A stretch of 64,000 nucleotides of DNA from Ptiloglossa arizonensis (Eukaryota; Arthropoda; Insecta; Hymenoptera; Colletidae). The notes under the pieces are model-generated. The model saw only the letters and a list, made by a program, of their open reading frames with translations, ran no database searches and was not told the origin of the DNA. A program made the translations under genes and the position numbers. The DNA lies in NCBI RefSeq assembly GCF_051014685.1, contig NW_027478907.1:186001-250000 (forward strand), written 5' to 3'. Position 1 is the first letter of the stretch; every line of letters starts with the position of its first letter. Shown in pieces: positions 25,320-38,429 of the stretch.

Positions 25320-25338
25320 TTGAGAAACTCAAAATTTT
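25320..25338. repeat. TTGAG-aaa-CTCAA inverted repeat overlapping AAAATTTT
   Basis: Five-base arms around AAA (unit bases 121-133) overlap the self-complementary AAAATTTT (132-139). Another A/T run, GAAATTTT, lies at unit bases 61-68, so A/T tracts recur about 70 and 105 bp apart. Such tracts often affect DNA bending and nucleosome placement; that effect is inferred. Confidence 0.7.
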
Positions 25339-28300
25339 CGCAGTTCTGATGCTCGACGCGAATAACTAGAACGGCCTAGGGGAAAAGTACGCATACCGTT
25401 GTAATCGGGCGAGTTTCTACTTTCAGATGCAACAGAAATTTTGCGGATTAGTCAATCCGTTCGCGAGATATGGCAGTTTGGAGGTAAGAAACGCTTGAGA
25501 AACTCAAAATTTTCGCCGTTCTGATGCTCGAAACGAATAACTAGAACGGCCTAGGGGAAAAGTACGCATACCGCTGTAATCGGGCGAGTTTCTACTTTCA
25601 GATGCAACAGAAATTTTGCGGATTGGTCAATCCGTTCGCGAGATATGGCAGTTTGGAGGTAAGAAACGCTTGAGAAACTCAAAATTTTCGCAGTTCTGAT
25701 GCTCGACACGAATAACTAGAACGGCCTAGGGGAAAAGTGCGCATACCGTTGTAATCGGGCGAGTTTCTACTTTCAGATGCAACAGAAATTTTGCGGATTG
25801 ATCAGTCCGTTCGCTAGATATGGCAGTTTGGAAATAAGAAACGCTTGAGAAACTCAAAATTTTCGCAGTTCTGATGCTCGAAACGAATGACTAGAACGGC
25901 CTAGGGGAGAAGAACGCATACCGTTGTAATGGGGCGAGTTTCAACTTTCAGATGCAACAGAAATTTTGCGGATTGATCAATCCGTGCGCGAGATATGGCA
26001 GTTTGGATATAAGAAACGCGTGAGAAACTCAAAATTTTCGCAGTTCTGATGCTCGAAACGAATAACTAGAACGGCCTAGGGGAAAACTACACCTACCGTT
26101 GTAATCGGGCGAGTTTCTACTTTCAGATGCAACAGAAATTTTGCGGATTGGTCAATCCGTTCGCGAGATATGGCAGTTTGGAGGTAAGAAACGCTTGAGA
26201 AACTCAAAATTTTCGCCGTTCTGATGCTCGAAACGAATAACTAGAACGGCCTAGGGGAAAAGTACGCATACCGTTGTAATCGGGCGAGTTTCTACTTTCA
26301 GATGCAACAGAAATTTTGCGGATTGGTCAATCCGTTCGCGAGATATGGCAGTTTGGAGGTAAGAAACGCTTGAGATACTCAAAATTTGCGCAGTTCTGAT
26401 GCTCGAGACGAATAACTAGAACGGCCTAGGGGAAAAGTGCGCACACCGTTGTAATGGGGCGAGTTTCTACTTTCAGTTGCAACAGAAATTTTGCGGATTG
26501 ATCAATCCGTTCGCGAGATATGGCAGTTTGGATGTACGAAACGCTTGAGAAACTCAAAATTTTCGCAGTTCTGATGCTCGACACGAATAACTAGAACGGC
26601 CCAGGGGAAAAGTACGCTTACCGTTGTAATCGGGCGAGTTTCTACTTTCAGATGCAAAAGAAATTTTGCGGATTGATCAATCCGTTCGCGAGATATGGCA
26701 GTTTGGATATAAGAAACGCTTGAGAAACTCAAAATTTTCGCAGTTCTGATGCTCGAAACGAATAACTAGAACGGCCTAGGGGAAAAGTACGCATACCGTT
26801 GTAATCGGGCGAGTTTCTACTTTCAGATGCAACAGAAATTTTGCGGATTAGTCAATCCGTTCGCGAGATATGGCAGTTTGGAGGTAAGAAACGCTTGAGA
26901 AACTCAAAATTTTCGCCGTTCTGATGCTCGAAACGAATAACTAGAACGGCCTAGGGGAAAAGTACGCATACCGCTGTAATCGGGCGAGTTTCTACTTTCA
27001 GATGCAACAGAAATTTTGCGGATTGGTCAATCCGTTCGCGAGATATGGCAGTTTGGAGGTAAGAAACGCTTGAGAAACTCAAAATTTTCGCAGTTCTGAT
27101 GCTCGACACGAATAACTAGAACGGCCTAGGGGAAAAGTGCGCATACCGTTGTAATCGGGCGAGTTTCTACTTTCAGATGCAACAGAAATTTTGCGGATTG
27201 ATCAATCCGTTCGCTAGATATGGCAGTTTGGAAATAAGAAACGCTTGAGAAACTCAAAATTTTCGCAGTTCTGATGCTCGAAACGAATGACTAGAACGGC
27301 CAAGGGGAGAAGAACGCATACCGTTGTAATGGGGCGAGTTTCTACTTTCAGATGCAACAAAAATTTTGCGGATTGATCAATCCGTGCGCGAGATATGGCA
27401 GTTTGGATATAAGAAACGCTTGAGAAACTCAAAATTTTCGCAGTTCTGATGCTCGAAACGAATAACTAGAACGGCCTAGGGGAAAACTACACCTACCGTT
27501 GTAATCGGGCGAGTTTCTACTTTCAGATGCAACAGAAATTTTGCGGATTGGTCAATCCGTTCGCGAGATATGACAGTTTGGAGGTAAGAAACGCTTGAGC
27601 TACTCAAAATTTTCGCAGTTCTGATGCTCGACACGAATAACTAGAACGGCCTAGGGGAAAAGTGCGCATACCGTTGTAATCGGGCGAGTTTCTACTTTCA
27701 GATGCAACAGAAATTTTGCGGATTGATCAATCCGTTCGCTAGATATGGCAGTTTGGAAATAAGAAACGCTTGAGAAACTCAAAATTTTCGCAGTTCTGAT
27801 GCTCGAAACGAATGACTAGAACGGCCTAGGGGAGAAGAACGCATACCGTTGTAATGGGGCGAGTTTCTACTTTCAGATGCAACAGAAATTTTGCGGATTG
27901 ATCAATCCGTGCGCGAGATATGGCAGTTTGGATACAAGAAACGCTTGAGAAACTCAAAATTTTCGCAGTTCTGATGCTCGAAACGAATAACTAGAACGGC
28001 CTAGGGGAAAACTACACCTACCGTTGTAATCGGGCGAGTTTCTACTTTCAGATGCAACAGAAATTTTGCGGATTGGTCAATCCGTTCGCGAGATATGACA
28101 GTTTGGAGGTAAGAAACGCTTGAGAAACTCAAAATTTTCGCAGTTCTGATGCTCGACGCGAATAACTAGAACGGCCTAGGGGAAAAGTACGCATACCGTT
28201 GTAATCGGGCGAGTTTCTACTTTCAGATGCAACAGAAATTTTGCGGATTAGTCAATCCGTTCGCGAGATATGGCAGTTTGGAGGTAAGAAACGCTTGAGA

Positions 28301-31300
28301 AACTCAAAATTTTCGCCGTTCTGATGCTCGAAACGAATAACTAGAACGGCCTAGGGGAAAAGTACGCATACCGCTGTAATCGGGCGAGTTTCTACTTTCA
28401 GATGCAACAGAAATTTTGCGGATTGGTCAATCCGTTCGCGAGATATGGCAGTTTGGAGGTAAGAAACGCTTGAGAAACTCAAAATTTTCGCAGTTCTGAT
28501 GCTCGACACGAATAACTAGAACGGCCTAGGGGAAAAGTGCGCATACCGTTGTAATCGGGCGAGTTTCTACTTTCAGATGCAACAGAAATTTTGCGGATTG
28601 ATCAATCCGTTCGCTAGATATGGCAGTTTGGAAATAAGAAACGCTTGAGAAACTCAAAATTTTCGCAGTTCTGATGCTCGAAACGAATGACTAGAACGGC
28701 CTAGGGGAGAAGAACGCATACCGTTGTAATGGGGCGAGTTTCAACTTTCAGATGAAACAGAAATTTTGCGGATTGATCAATCCGTGTGCGAGATATGGCA
28801 GTTTGGATATAAGAAACGCTTGAGAAACTCAAAATTTTCGCAGTTCTGATGCTCGAAACGAATAACTAGAACGGCCTAGGGGAAAACTACACCTACCGTT
28901 GTAATCGGGCGAGTTTCTACTTTCAGATGCAACAGAAATTTTGCGGATTGGTCAATCCGTTCGCGAGATATGACAGTTTGGAGGTAAGAAACGCTTGAGA
29001 AACTCAAAATTTTCGCAGTTCTGATGCTCGACACGAATAACTAGAACGGCCTAGGGGAAAAGTACGCATACCGTTGTAATCGGGCGAGTTTCTACTTTCA
29101 GATGCAACAGAAATTTTGCGGATTAGTCAATCCGTTCGCGAGATATGGCAGTTTGGAGGTAAGAAACGCTTGAGAAACTCAAAATTTTCGCCGTTCTGAT
29201 GCTCGAAACGAATAACTAGAACGGCCTAGGGGAAAAGTACGCATACCGTTGTAATCGGGCGAGTTTCTACTTTCAGATGCAACAGAAATTTTGCGGATTG
29301 GTCAATCCGTTCGCGAGATATGGCAGTTTGGAGGTAAGAAACGCTTGAGATACTCAAAATTTGCGCAGTTCTGATGCTCGAGACGAATAACTAGAACGGC
29401 CTAGGGGAAAAGTGCGCACACCGTTGTAATGGGGCGAGTTTCTACTTTCAGTTGCAACAGAAATTTTGCGGATTGATCAATCCGTTCGCGAGATATGGCA
29501 GTTTGGATGTACGAAACGCTTGAGAAACTCAAAATTTTCGCAGTTCTGATGCTCGACACGAATAACTAGAACGGCCCAGGGGAAAAGTACGCTTACCGTT
29601 GTAATCGGGCGAGTTTCTACTTTCAGATGCAAAAGAAATTTTGCGGATTGATCAATCCGTTCGCGAGATATGGCAGTTTGGATATAAGAAACGCTTGAGA
29701 AACTCAAAATTTTCGCAGTTCTGATGCTCGAAACGAATAACTAGAACGGCCTAGGGGAAAAGTACGCATACCGTTGTAATCGGGCGAGTTTCTACTTTCA
29801 GATGCAACAGAAATTTTGCGGATTAGTCAATCCGTTCGCGAGATATGGCAGTTTGGAGGTAAGAAACGCTTGAGAAACTCAAAATTTTCGCAGTTCTGAT
29901 GCTCGACACGAATAACTAGAACGGCCTAGGGGAAAAGTGCGCATACCGTTGTAATCGGGCGAGTTTCTACTTTCAGATGCAACAGAAATTTTGCGGATTG
30001 ATCAATCCGTTCGCTAGATATGGCAGTTTGGAAATAAGAAACGCTTGAGAAACTCAAAATTTTCGCAGTTCTGATGCTCGAAACGAATGACTAGAACGGC
30101 CAAGGGGAGAAGAACGCATACCGTTGTAATGGGGCGAGTTTCTACTTTCAGATGCAACAAAAATTTTGCGGATTGATCAATCCGTGCGCGAGATATGGCA
30201 GTTTGGATATAAGAAACGCTTGAGAAACTCAAAATTTTCGCAGTTCTGATGCTCGAAACGAATAACTAGAACGGCCTAGGGGAAAACTACACCTACCGTT
30301 GTAATCGGGCGAGTTTCTACTTTCAGATGCAACAGAAATTTTGCGGATTGGTCAATCCGTTCGCGAGATATGACAGTTTGGAGGTAAGAAACGCTTGAGA
30401 AACTCAAAATTTTCGCAGTTCTGATGCTCGACACGAATAACTAGAACGGCCTAGGGGAAAAGTACGCATACCGTTGTAATCGGGCGAGTTTCTACTTTCA
30501 GATGCAACAGAAATTTTGCGGATTAGTCAATCCGTTCGCGAGATATGGCAGTTTGGAGGTAAGAAACGCTTGAGAAACTCAAAATTTTCGCCGTTCTGAT
30601 GCTCGAAACGAATAACTAGAACGGCCTAGGGGAAAAGTACGCATACCGTTGTAATCGGGCGAGTTTCTACTTTCAGATGCAACAGAAATTTTGCGGATTG
30701 GTCAATCCGTTCGCGAGATATGGCAGTTTGGAGGTAAGAAACGCTTGAGATACTCAAAATTTGCGCAGTTCTGATGCTCGAGACGGATAACTAGAACGGC
30801 CTAGGGGAAAAGTGCGCACACCGTTGTAATGGGGCGAGTTTCTACTTTCAGTTGCAACAGAAATTTTGCGGATTGATCAATCCGTTCGCGAGATATGGCA
30901 GTTTGGATGTACGAAACGCTTGAGAAACTCAAAATTTTCGCAGTTCTGATGCTCGACACGAATAACTAGAACGGCCCAGGGGAAAAGTACGCTTACCGTT
31001 GTAATCGGGCGAGTTTCTACTTTCAGATGCAAAAGAAATTTTGCGGATTGATCAATCCGTTCGCGAGATATGGCAGTTTGGATATAAGAAACGCTTGAGA
31101 AACTCAAAATTTTCGCAGTTCTGATGCTCGAAACGAATAACTAGAACGGCCTAGGGGAAAAGTACGCATACCGTTGTAATCGGGCGAGTTTCTACTTTCA
31201 GATGCAACAGAAATTTTGCGGATTAGTCAATCCGTTCGCGAGATATGGCAGTTTGGAGGTAAGAAACGCTTGAGAAACTCAAAATTTTCGCCGTTCTGAT

Positions 31301-34300
31301 GCTCGAAACGAATAACTAGAACGGCCTAGGGGAAAAGTACGCATACCGCTGTAATCGGGCGAGTTTCTACTTTCAGATGCAACAGAAATTTTGCGGATTG
31401 GTCAATCCGTTCGCGAGATATGGCAGTTTGGAGGTAAGAAACGCTTGAGAAACTCAAAATTTTCGCAGTTCTGATGCTCGACACGAATAACTAGAACGGC
31501 CTAGGGGAAAAGTGCGCATACCGTTGTAATCGGGCGAGTTTCTACTTTCAGATGCAACAGAAATTTTGCGGATTGATCAATCCGTTCGCTAGATATGGCA
31601 GTTTGGAAATAAGAAACGCTTGAGAAACTCAAAATTTTCGCAGTTCTGATGCTCGAAACGAATGACTAGAACGGCCAAGGGGAGAAGAACGCATACCGTT
31701 GTAATGGGGCGAGTTTCTACTTTCAGATGCAACAGAAATTTTGCGGATTGATCAATCCGTGCGCGAGATATGGCAGTTTGGATATAAGAAACGCTTGAGA
31801 AACTCAAAATTTTCGCAGTTCTGATGCTCGAAACGAATAACTAGAACGGCCTAGTGGAAAAGTACGCATACCGCTGTAATCGGGCGAGTTTCTACTTTCA
31901 GATGCAACAGAAATTTTGCGGATTGGTCAATCCGTTCGCGAGATATGGCAGTTTGGAGGTAAGAAACGCTTGAGAAACTCAAAATTTTCGCAGTTCTGAT
32001 GCTCGACACGAATAACTAGAACGGCCTAGGGGAAAAGTGCGCATACCGTTGTAATCGGGCGAGTTTCTACTTTCAGATGCAACAGAAATTTTGCGGATTG
32101 ATCAATCCGTTCGCTAGATATGGCAGTTTGGAAATAAGAAACGCTTGAGAAACTCAAAATTTTCCCAGTTCTGATGCTCGAAACGAATGACTAGAACGGC
32201 CAAGGGGAGAAGAACGCATACCGTTGTAATGGGGCGAGTTTCTACTTTCAGATGCAACAGAAATTTTGCGGATTGATCAATCCGTGCGCGAGATATGGCA
32301 GTTTGGATATAAGAAACGCTTGAGAAACTCAAAATTTTCGCAGTTCTGATGCTCGAAACGAATAACTAGAACGGCCTAGGGGAAAACTACACCTACCGTT
32401 GTAATCGGGCGAGTTTCTACTTTCAGATGCAACAGAAATTTTGCGGATTGGTCAATCCGTTCGCGAGATATGACAGTTTGGAGGTAAGAAACGCTTGAGA
32501 AACTCAAAATTTTCGCAGTTCTGATGCTCGACACGAATAACTAGAACGACCTAGGGGAAAAGTACGCATACCGTTGTAATCGGGCGAGTTTCTACTTTCA
32601 GATGCAACAGAAATTTTGCGGATTAGTCAATCCGTTCGCGAGGTATGGCAGTTTGGAGGTAAGAAACGCTTGAGAAACTCAAAATTTTCGCCGTTCTGAT
32701 GCTCGAAACGAATAACTAGAACGGCCTAGGGGAAAAGTACGCATACCGTTGTAATCGGGCGAGTTTCTACTTTCAGATGCAACAGAAATTTTGCGGATTG
32801 GTCAATCCGTTCGCGAGATATGGCAGTTTGGAGGTAAGAAACGCTTGAGATACTCAAAATTTGCGCAGTTCTGATGCTCGAGACGAATAACTAGAACGGC
32901 CTAGGGGAAAAGTGCGCACACCGTTGTAATGGGGCGAGTTTCTACTTTCAGTTGCAACAGAAATTTTGCGGATTGATCAATCCGTTCGCGAGATATGGCA
33001 GTTTGGATGTACGAAACGCTTGAGAAACTCAAAATTTTCGCAGTTCTGATGCTCGACACGAATAACTAGAACGGCCCAGGGGAAAAGTACGCTTACCGTT
33101 GTAATCGGGCGAGTTTCTACTTTCAGATGCAAAAGAAATTTTGCGGATTGATCAATCCGTTCGCGAGATATGGCAGTTTGGATATAAGAAACGCTTGAGA
33201 AACTCAAAATTTTCGCAGTTCTGATGCTCGAAACGAATAACTAGAACGGCCTAGGGGAAAAGTACGCATACCGTTGTAATCGGGCGAGTTTCTACTTTCA
33301 GATGCAACAGAAATTTTGCGGATTAGTCAATCCGTTCGCGAGATATGGCAGTTTGGAGGTAAGAAACGCTTGAGAAACTCAAAATTTTCGCCGTTCTGAT
33401 GCTCGAAACGAATAACTAGAACGGCCTAGGGGAAAAGTACGCATACCGCTGTAATCGGGCGTGTTTCTACTTTCAGATGCAACAGAAATTTTGCGGATTG
33501 GTCAATCCGTTCGCGAGATATGGCAGTTTGGAGGTAAGAAACGCTTGAGAAACTCAAAATTTTCGCAGTTCTGATGCTCGACACGAATAACTAGAACGGC
33601 CTAGGGGAAAAGTGCGCATACCGTTGTAATCGGGCGAGTTTCTACTTTCAGATGCAACAGAAATTTTGCGGATTGATCAATCCGTTCGCTAGATATGGCA
33701 GTTTGGAAATAAGAAACGCTTGAGAAACTCAAAATTTTCGCAGTTCTGATGCTCGAAACGAATGACTAGAACGGCCAAGGGGAGAAGAACGCATACCGTT
33801 GTAATGGGGCGAGTTTCTACTTTCAGATGCAACAGAAATTTTGCGGATTGATCAAGCCGTGCGCGAGATATGGCAGTTTGGATATAAGAAACGCTTGAGA
33901 AACTCAAAATTTTCGCAGTTCTGATGCTCGAAACGAATAACTAGAACGGCCTAGGGGAAAACTACACCTACCGTTGTAATCGGGCGAGTTTCTACTTTCA
34001 GATGCAACAGAAATTTTGCGGATTGGTCAATCCGTTCGCGAGATATGACAGTTTGGAGGTAAGAAACGCTTGAGAAACTCAAAATTTTCGCAGTTCTGAT
34101 GCTCGACACGAATAACTAGAACGGCCTAGGGGAAAAGTACGCATACCGTTGTAATCGGGCGAGTTTCTACTTTCAGATGCAACAGAAATTTTGCGGATTA
34201 GTCAATCCGTTCGCGAGATATGGCAGTTTGGAGGTAAGAAACGCTTGAGAAACTCAAAATTTTCGCCGTTCTGATGCTCGAAACGAATAACTAGAACGGC

Positions 34301-35120
34301 CTAGGGGAAAAGTACGCATACCGTTGTAATCGGGCGAGTTTCTACTTTCAGATGCAACAGAAATTTTGCGGATTGGTCAATCCGTTCGCGAGATATGGCA
34401 GTTTGGAGGTAAGAAACGCTTGAGATACTCAAAATTTGCGCAGATCTGATGCTCGAGACGAATAACTAGAACGGCCTAGGGGAAAAGTGCGCACACCGTT
34501 GTAATGGGGCGAGTTTCTACTTTCAGTTGCAACAGAAATTTTGCGGATTGATCAATCCGTTCGCGAGATATGGCAGTTTGGATGTACGAAACGCTTGAGA
34601 AACTCAAAATTTTCGCAGTTCTGATGATCGACACGAATAACTAGAACGGCCCAGGGGAAAAGTACGCTTACCGTTGTAATCGGGCGAGTTTCTACTTTCA
34701 GATGCAAAAGAAATTTTGCGGATTGATCAATCCGTTCGCGAGATATGGCAGTTTGGATATAAGAAACGCTTGAGAAACTCAAAATTTTCGCAGTTCTGAT
34801 GCTCGAAACGAATAACTAGAACGGCCTAGGGGAAAAGTACGCATACCGTTGTAATCGGGCGAGTTTCTACTTTCAGATGCAACAGAAATTTTGCGGATTA
34901 GTCAATCCGTTCGCGAGATATGGCAGTTTGGAGGTAAGAAACGCTTGAGAAACTCAAAATTTTCGCCGTTCTGATGCTCGAAACGAATAACTAGAACGGC
35001 CTAGGGGAAAAGTACGCATACCGTTGTAATCGGGCGAGTTTCTACTTTCAGATGCAACAGAAATTTTGCGGATTGGTCAATCCGTTCGCGAGATATGGCA
35101 GTTTGGAGGTAAGAAACGCT

Positions 35121-35804
35121 TGAGATACTCAAAATTTGCGCAGTTCTGATGCTCGAGACGAATAACTAGAACGGCCTCGGGGAAAAGTGCGCACACCGTT
35201 GTAATCGGGCGAGTTTCTACTTTCAGATGCAACAGAAATTTTGCGGATCGGTCAATCCGTTCGCGAGATATGGCAGTTTGGATGTAAGAAACGCTTGAGA
35301 AACTCAAAATTTTCGCAGTTCTGATGCTCGAAACAAATAACTGGTACGGCCTAGGGGAAAACTACACATACCGTTGTAATCGGGCGAGTTCCTACTTTCA
35401 GATGCAACAGAAATTTTGCGGATTGGTCAATCCGTTCGCGAGATATGCCAATTTGGAGGTAAGAAACGCTTGAGATACCCAAAATTTGCGCAGTTCTGAT
35501 GCTCGAGACGAATAACTAGAACGGCCTAGGGGAAAAGTGCGCATACCGTTATAATCGGGCGAGTTTCTACTTTCAAATGCAACAGAAATTTTGCGGATCG
35601 GTCAATCCGTTCGCGAGATATGGCAGTTTGGGTGTAAGAAACGCTTGAGAAACTCAAAATTTTCGCAGTTCTGATGCTCGAAACAAATAACTGGAACGGC
35701 CTAGGGGAAAACTACATATCCCGTTGTAATCGGGCGAGTTTCTACTTTCAGATACAACAGAAATTTTGCGGATTGGTCAATCCGTTTGCGAGATGTGGCA
35801 GTTT
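35121..35804 (+). repeat. Transition units into the 15-unit HOR
   Basis: Four units in which family D variants give way to units with CGAAACAAATAACTGG and ACTACATATACC. About 35,160-35,520 corresponds to 48,460-48,820 at an offset of 13,300 bp (76 units), including the private GAGTTCCTAC variant. Confidence 0.7.
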
Positions 35805-38429
35805 GGAGGTAAGAAACGCTTGAGAAACTCAAGATTTTTGCAGTTCTGATGCTCGAAACGAAGAACTAGAACGGCCTAGGGGAAAAGTGCGCATACCGTT
35901 GTAATCGGGCGAGTTTCTACTTTCAGATGCAACAGAAATTTTGCGGATTGGTCAATACGTTCGCGAGATATGGCAGTTTGGAGGTAAGAAACGCTTGAGA
36001 AACTCAAAATTTTCGCAGTTCTGATGCTCGAGACGAATAACTAGAACGGCCTAGGGGAAAAGTGCGCATACCGTTATAATCGGGCGAGTTTCTACTTTCA
36101 GATGCAACAGAAATTTTGCGGATCGGTCAATCCGTTCGCGAGATATGGCAGTTTGTATGTAAGAAACGCTTGAGAAACTCAAAATTTTCGCAGTTCTGAT
36201 GCTCGAAACAAATAACTGGAACGGCCTAGGGGAAAACTACATATACCGTTGTAATCGGCCGAGTTTCTACTTTCAGATACAACAGAAATTTTGCGGATTG
36301 GTCAATCCGTTTGCGAGATGTGGCAGTTTGGAGCTAAGAAACGCTTGAGAAACTCAAGATTTTTGCAGTTCTGATGCTCGAAACGAAGAACTAGAACGGC
36401 CTAGGGGAAAAGTGCGCATACCGTTGTAATCGGGCGAGTTTCTACTTTCAGATGCAACAGAAATTTTGCGGATTGGTCAATACGTTCGCGAGATATGGCA
36501 GTTTGGAGGTAAGAAACGCTTGAGAAACTCAAAATTTTCGCAGTTCTGATGCTCGAAACGAATGACTTGAACGGCCTAGGGGAGAAGAACGCATACCGTT
36601 GTAATCGGGCGAGTTTCTACTTTCAGATGCAACAGAAATTTTGCGGATTGGTCAATCCGTTCGAGAGATATGGCAGTTTGGAAGTAAGAAACGCTTGAGA
36701 AACTCAAAATTTTCGCAGTTCTGATGCTCGAAACAAATAACTGGATCGGCCTAGGGGAAAACTACATATACCGTTGTAATCGGGCGAGTTTCTACTTTCA
36801 GATACAACAGAAATTTTGCGGATTGGTCAATCCGTTTGCGAGATGTGGCAGTTTGGAGGTAAGAAACGCTTGAGAAACTCAAGATTTTTGCAGTTCTGAT
36901 GCTCGAAACGAAGAACTAGAACGGCCTAGGGGAAAAGTGCGCATACCGTTGTAGTCGGGCGATTTTCTACTTTCAGATGCAACAGAAATTTTGCGGATTG
37001 GTCAATACGTTCGCGAGATATGGCAGTTTGGAGGTAAGAAACGCTTGAGAAACTCAAAATTTTCGCAGTTCTGATGCTCGAAACGAATGACTTGAACGGC
37101 CTAGGGGAGAAGAACGCATACCGTTGTAATCGGGCGAGTTTCTACTTTCAGATACAACAGAAATTTTGCGGATTGGTCAATCCGTTTGCGAGATGTGGCA
37201 GTTTGGAGGTAAGAAACGCTAGAGAAACTCAAGATTTTTGCAGTTCTGATGCTCGAAACTAAGAACTAGAACGGCCTAGGGGAAAAGTGCGCATACCGTT
37301 GTAATCGGGCGAGTTTCTACTTTCAAATGCAACAGAAATTTTGCGGATTGGTCAATACGTTCGCGAGATATGGCAGTTTGGAGGTAAGAAACGCTTGAGA
37401 AACTCAAAATTTTCGCAGTTCTGATGCTCGAGACGAATAACTAGAACGGCCTAGGGGAAAAGTGCGCATACCGTTATAATCGGGCGAGTTTCTACTTTCA
37501 GATGCAACAGAAATTTTGCGGATCGGTCAATCCGTTCGCGAGATATGGCAGTTTGGAAGTAAGAAACGCTTGAGAAACTCAAAATTTTCGCAGTTCCGAT
37601 GCTCGAAACAAATAACTGGAACGGCCTAGGGGAAAACTACATATACCGTTGTAATCGGGCGAGTTTCTACTTTCAGATACAACAGAAATTTTGCGGATTG
37701 GTCTATCCGTTTGCGAGATGTGGCAGTTTGGAGGTAAGAAACCCTTGAGAAACTCAAGATTTTTGCAGTTCTGATGCTCGAAACGAAGAACTAGAACGGC
37801 CTAGGGGAAAAGTGCGCATACCGTTGTAATCGGGCGAGTTTCTACTTTCAGATGCAACAGAAATTTTGCGGATTGGTCAATACGTTCGCGAGATATGGCA
37901 GTTTGGAGGTAAGAAACGCTTGAGAAACTCAAAATTTTCGCAGTTCTGATGCTCGAAACGAATGACTTGAACGGCCTAGGGGAGAAGAATGCATACCGTT
38001 GTAATCGGGCGAGTGTCTACTTTCAGATGCAACAGAAATTTTGCGGATTGGTCAATCCGTTCGAGAGATATGGCAGTTTGGAAGTAAGAAACGCTTGAGA
38101 AACTCAAAATTTTCGCAGTTCTGATGCTCGAAACGAATCACTAGAACGACCTAGGGGAAAACTACACATACCGTCGTAATCGGGCGAGTTTCTACTTTCA
38201 GATGCAACAGAAATTTTGCGGATTGGTCAATCCGTTCGCGAGATATGCCAGTTTGGAGGTAAGAAACGCTTGAGAAACTCAAAATTTTCGCAGTTCTGAT
38301 GCTCGACACGAATAACTAGAACGGCCTAGGGGGAAAGTGCGCATACCGTTGTAATTGTGCGAGTTTCTACTTTCAGATGCAACAGAAATTTTGCTGATTG
38401 ATCAATCCGTTCGCGAGACATGGCAGTTT
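35805..38429 (+). repeat. 15-unit HOR, family F copy 1 (2,625 bp)
   Basis: The marker AAACGAAGAACTAG lies at about 35,850, 36,375, 36,900, 37,250, 37,775 and 38,475, giving spacings of 525, 525, 350, 525 and 700 bp. The next copy repeats this series. The block is thus built mainly of 3-unit modules. Private variants GTAGTCGGGCGATTTTC (near 36,948), GAGTGTCTAC (near 38,011) and GTAATTGTGCGAG (near 38,349) have counterparts exactly 2,625 bp further on. Confidence 0.9.

Larger units (their letters stand above)
25200..25374 (+). repeat. Representative single monomer, close to consensus
   Basis: This unit shows the standard 175-bp organisation. It begins at CCTAGG, which is both a palindrome and an AvrII site, and ends just before the next one. 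Variation between units is concentrated at a few places: unit bases 9-18 (AAAAGTGCGC, AAAAGTACGC, AAAACTACAC and GAAG forms), base 76 onward (GGTC, GATC, AGTC), bases 107-112 (the GAGGTAAG, GATGTAAG, GAGATAAG and GATATAAG classes), the CGCAG/CGCCG/GCGCAG block near 138-143, and the CGAAACG/CGACACG/CGAGACG/CGAAACA block near 155-161. These diagnostic positions were used to recognise multi-unit copies. Here the unit carries AGTACGC and CGACGCG. Confidence 0.95.
24117..35120 (+). repeat. Rearranged derivatives of the family D HOR
   Basis: The same unit types as in family D occur in shuffled and partly duplicated order. Clear internal copies are: about 28,860-29,875 at 30,260-31,275 (8 units); about 29,850-31,850 at 31,950-33,950 (12 units); about 31,500-32,330 holding a 3-unit local duplication; and about 32,450-33,410 at 34,025-34,985 (9 units). 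A pair of units bearing CACACCGTTGTAATGGGG and GGCCCAGGGG, with TTTCAGTTGC and GATGCAAAAG, marks one HOR position at 26.4, 29.4, 30.8, 32.9 and 34.5 kb. The register stays exactly 175 bp throughout. Confidence 0.8.
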
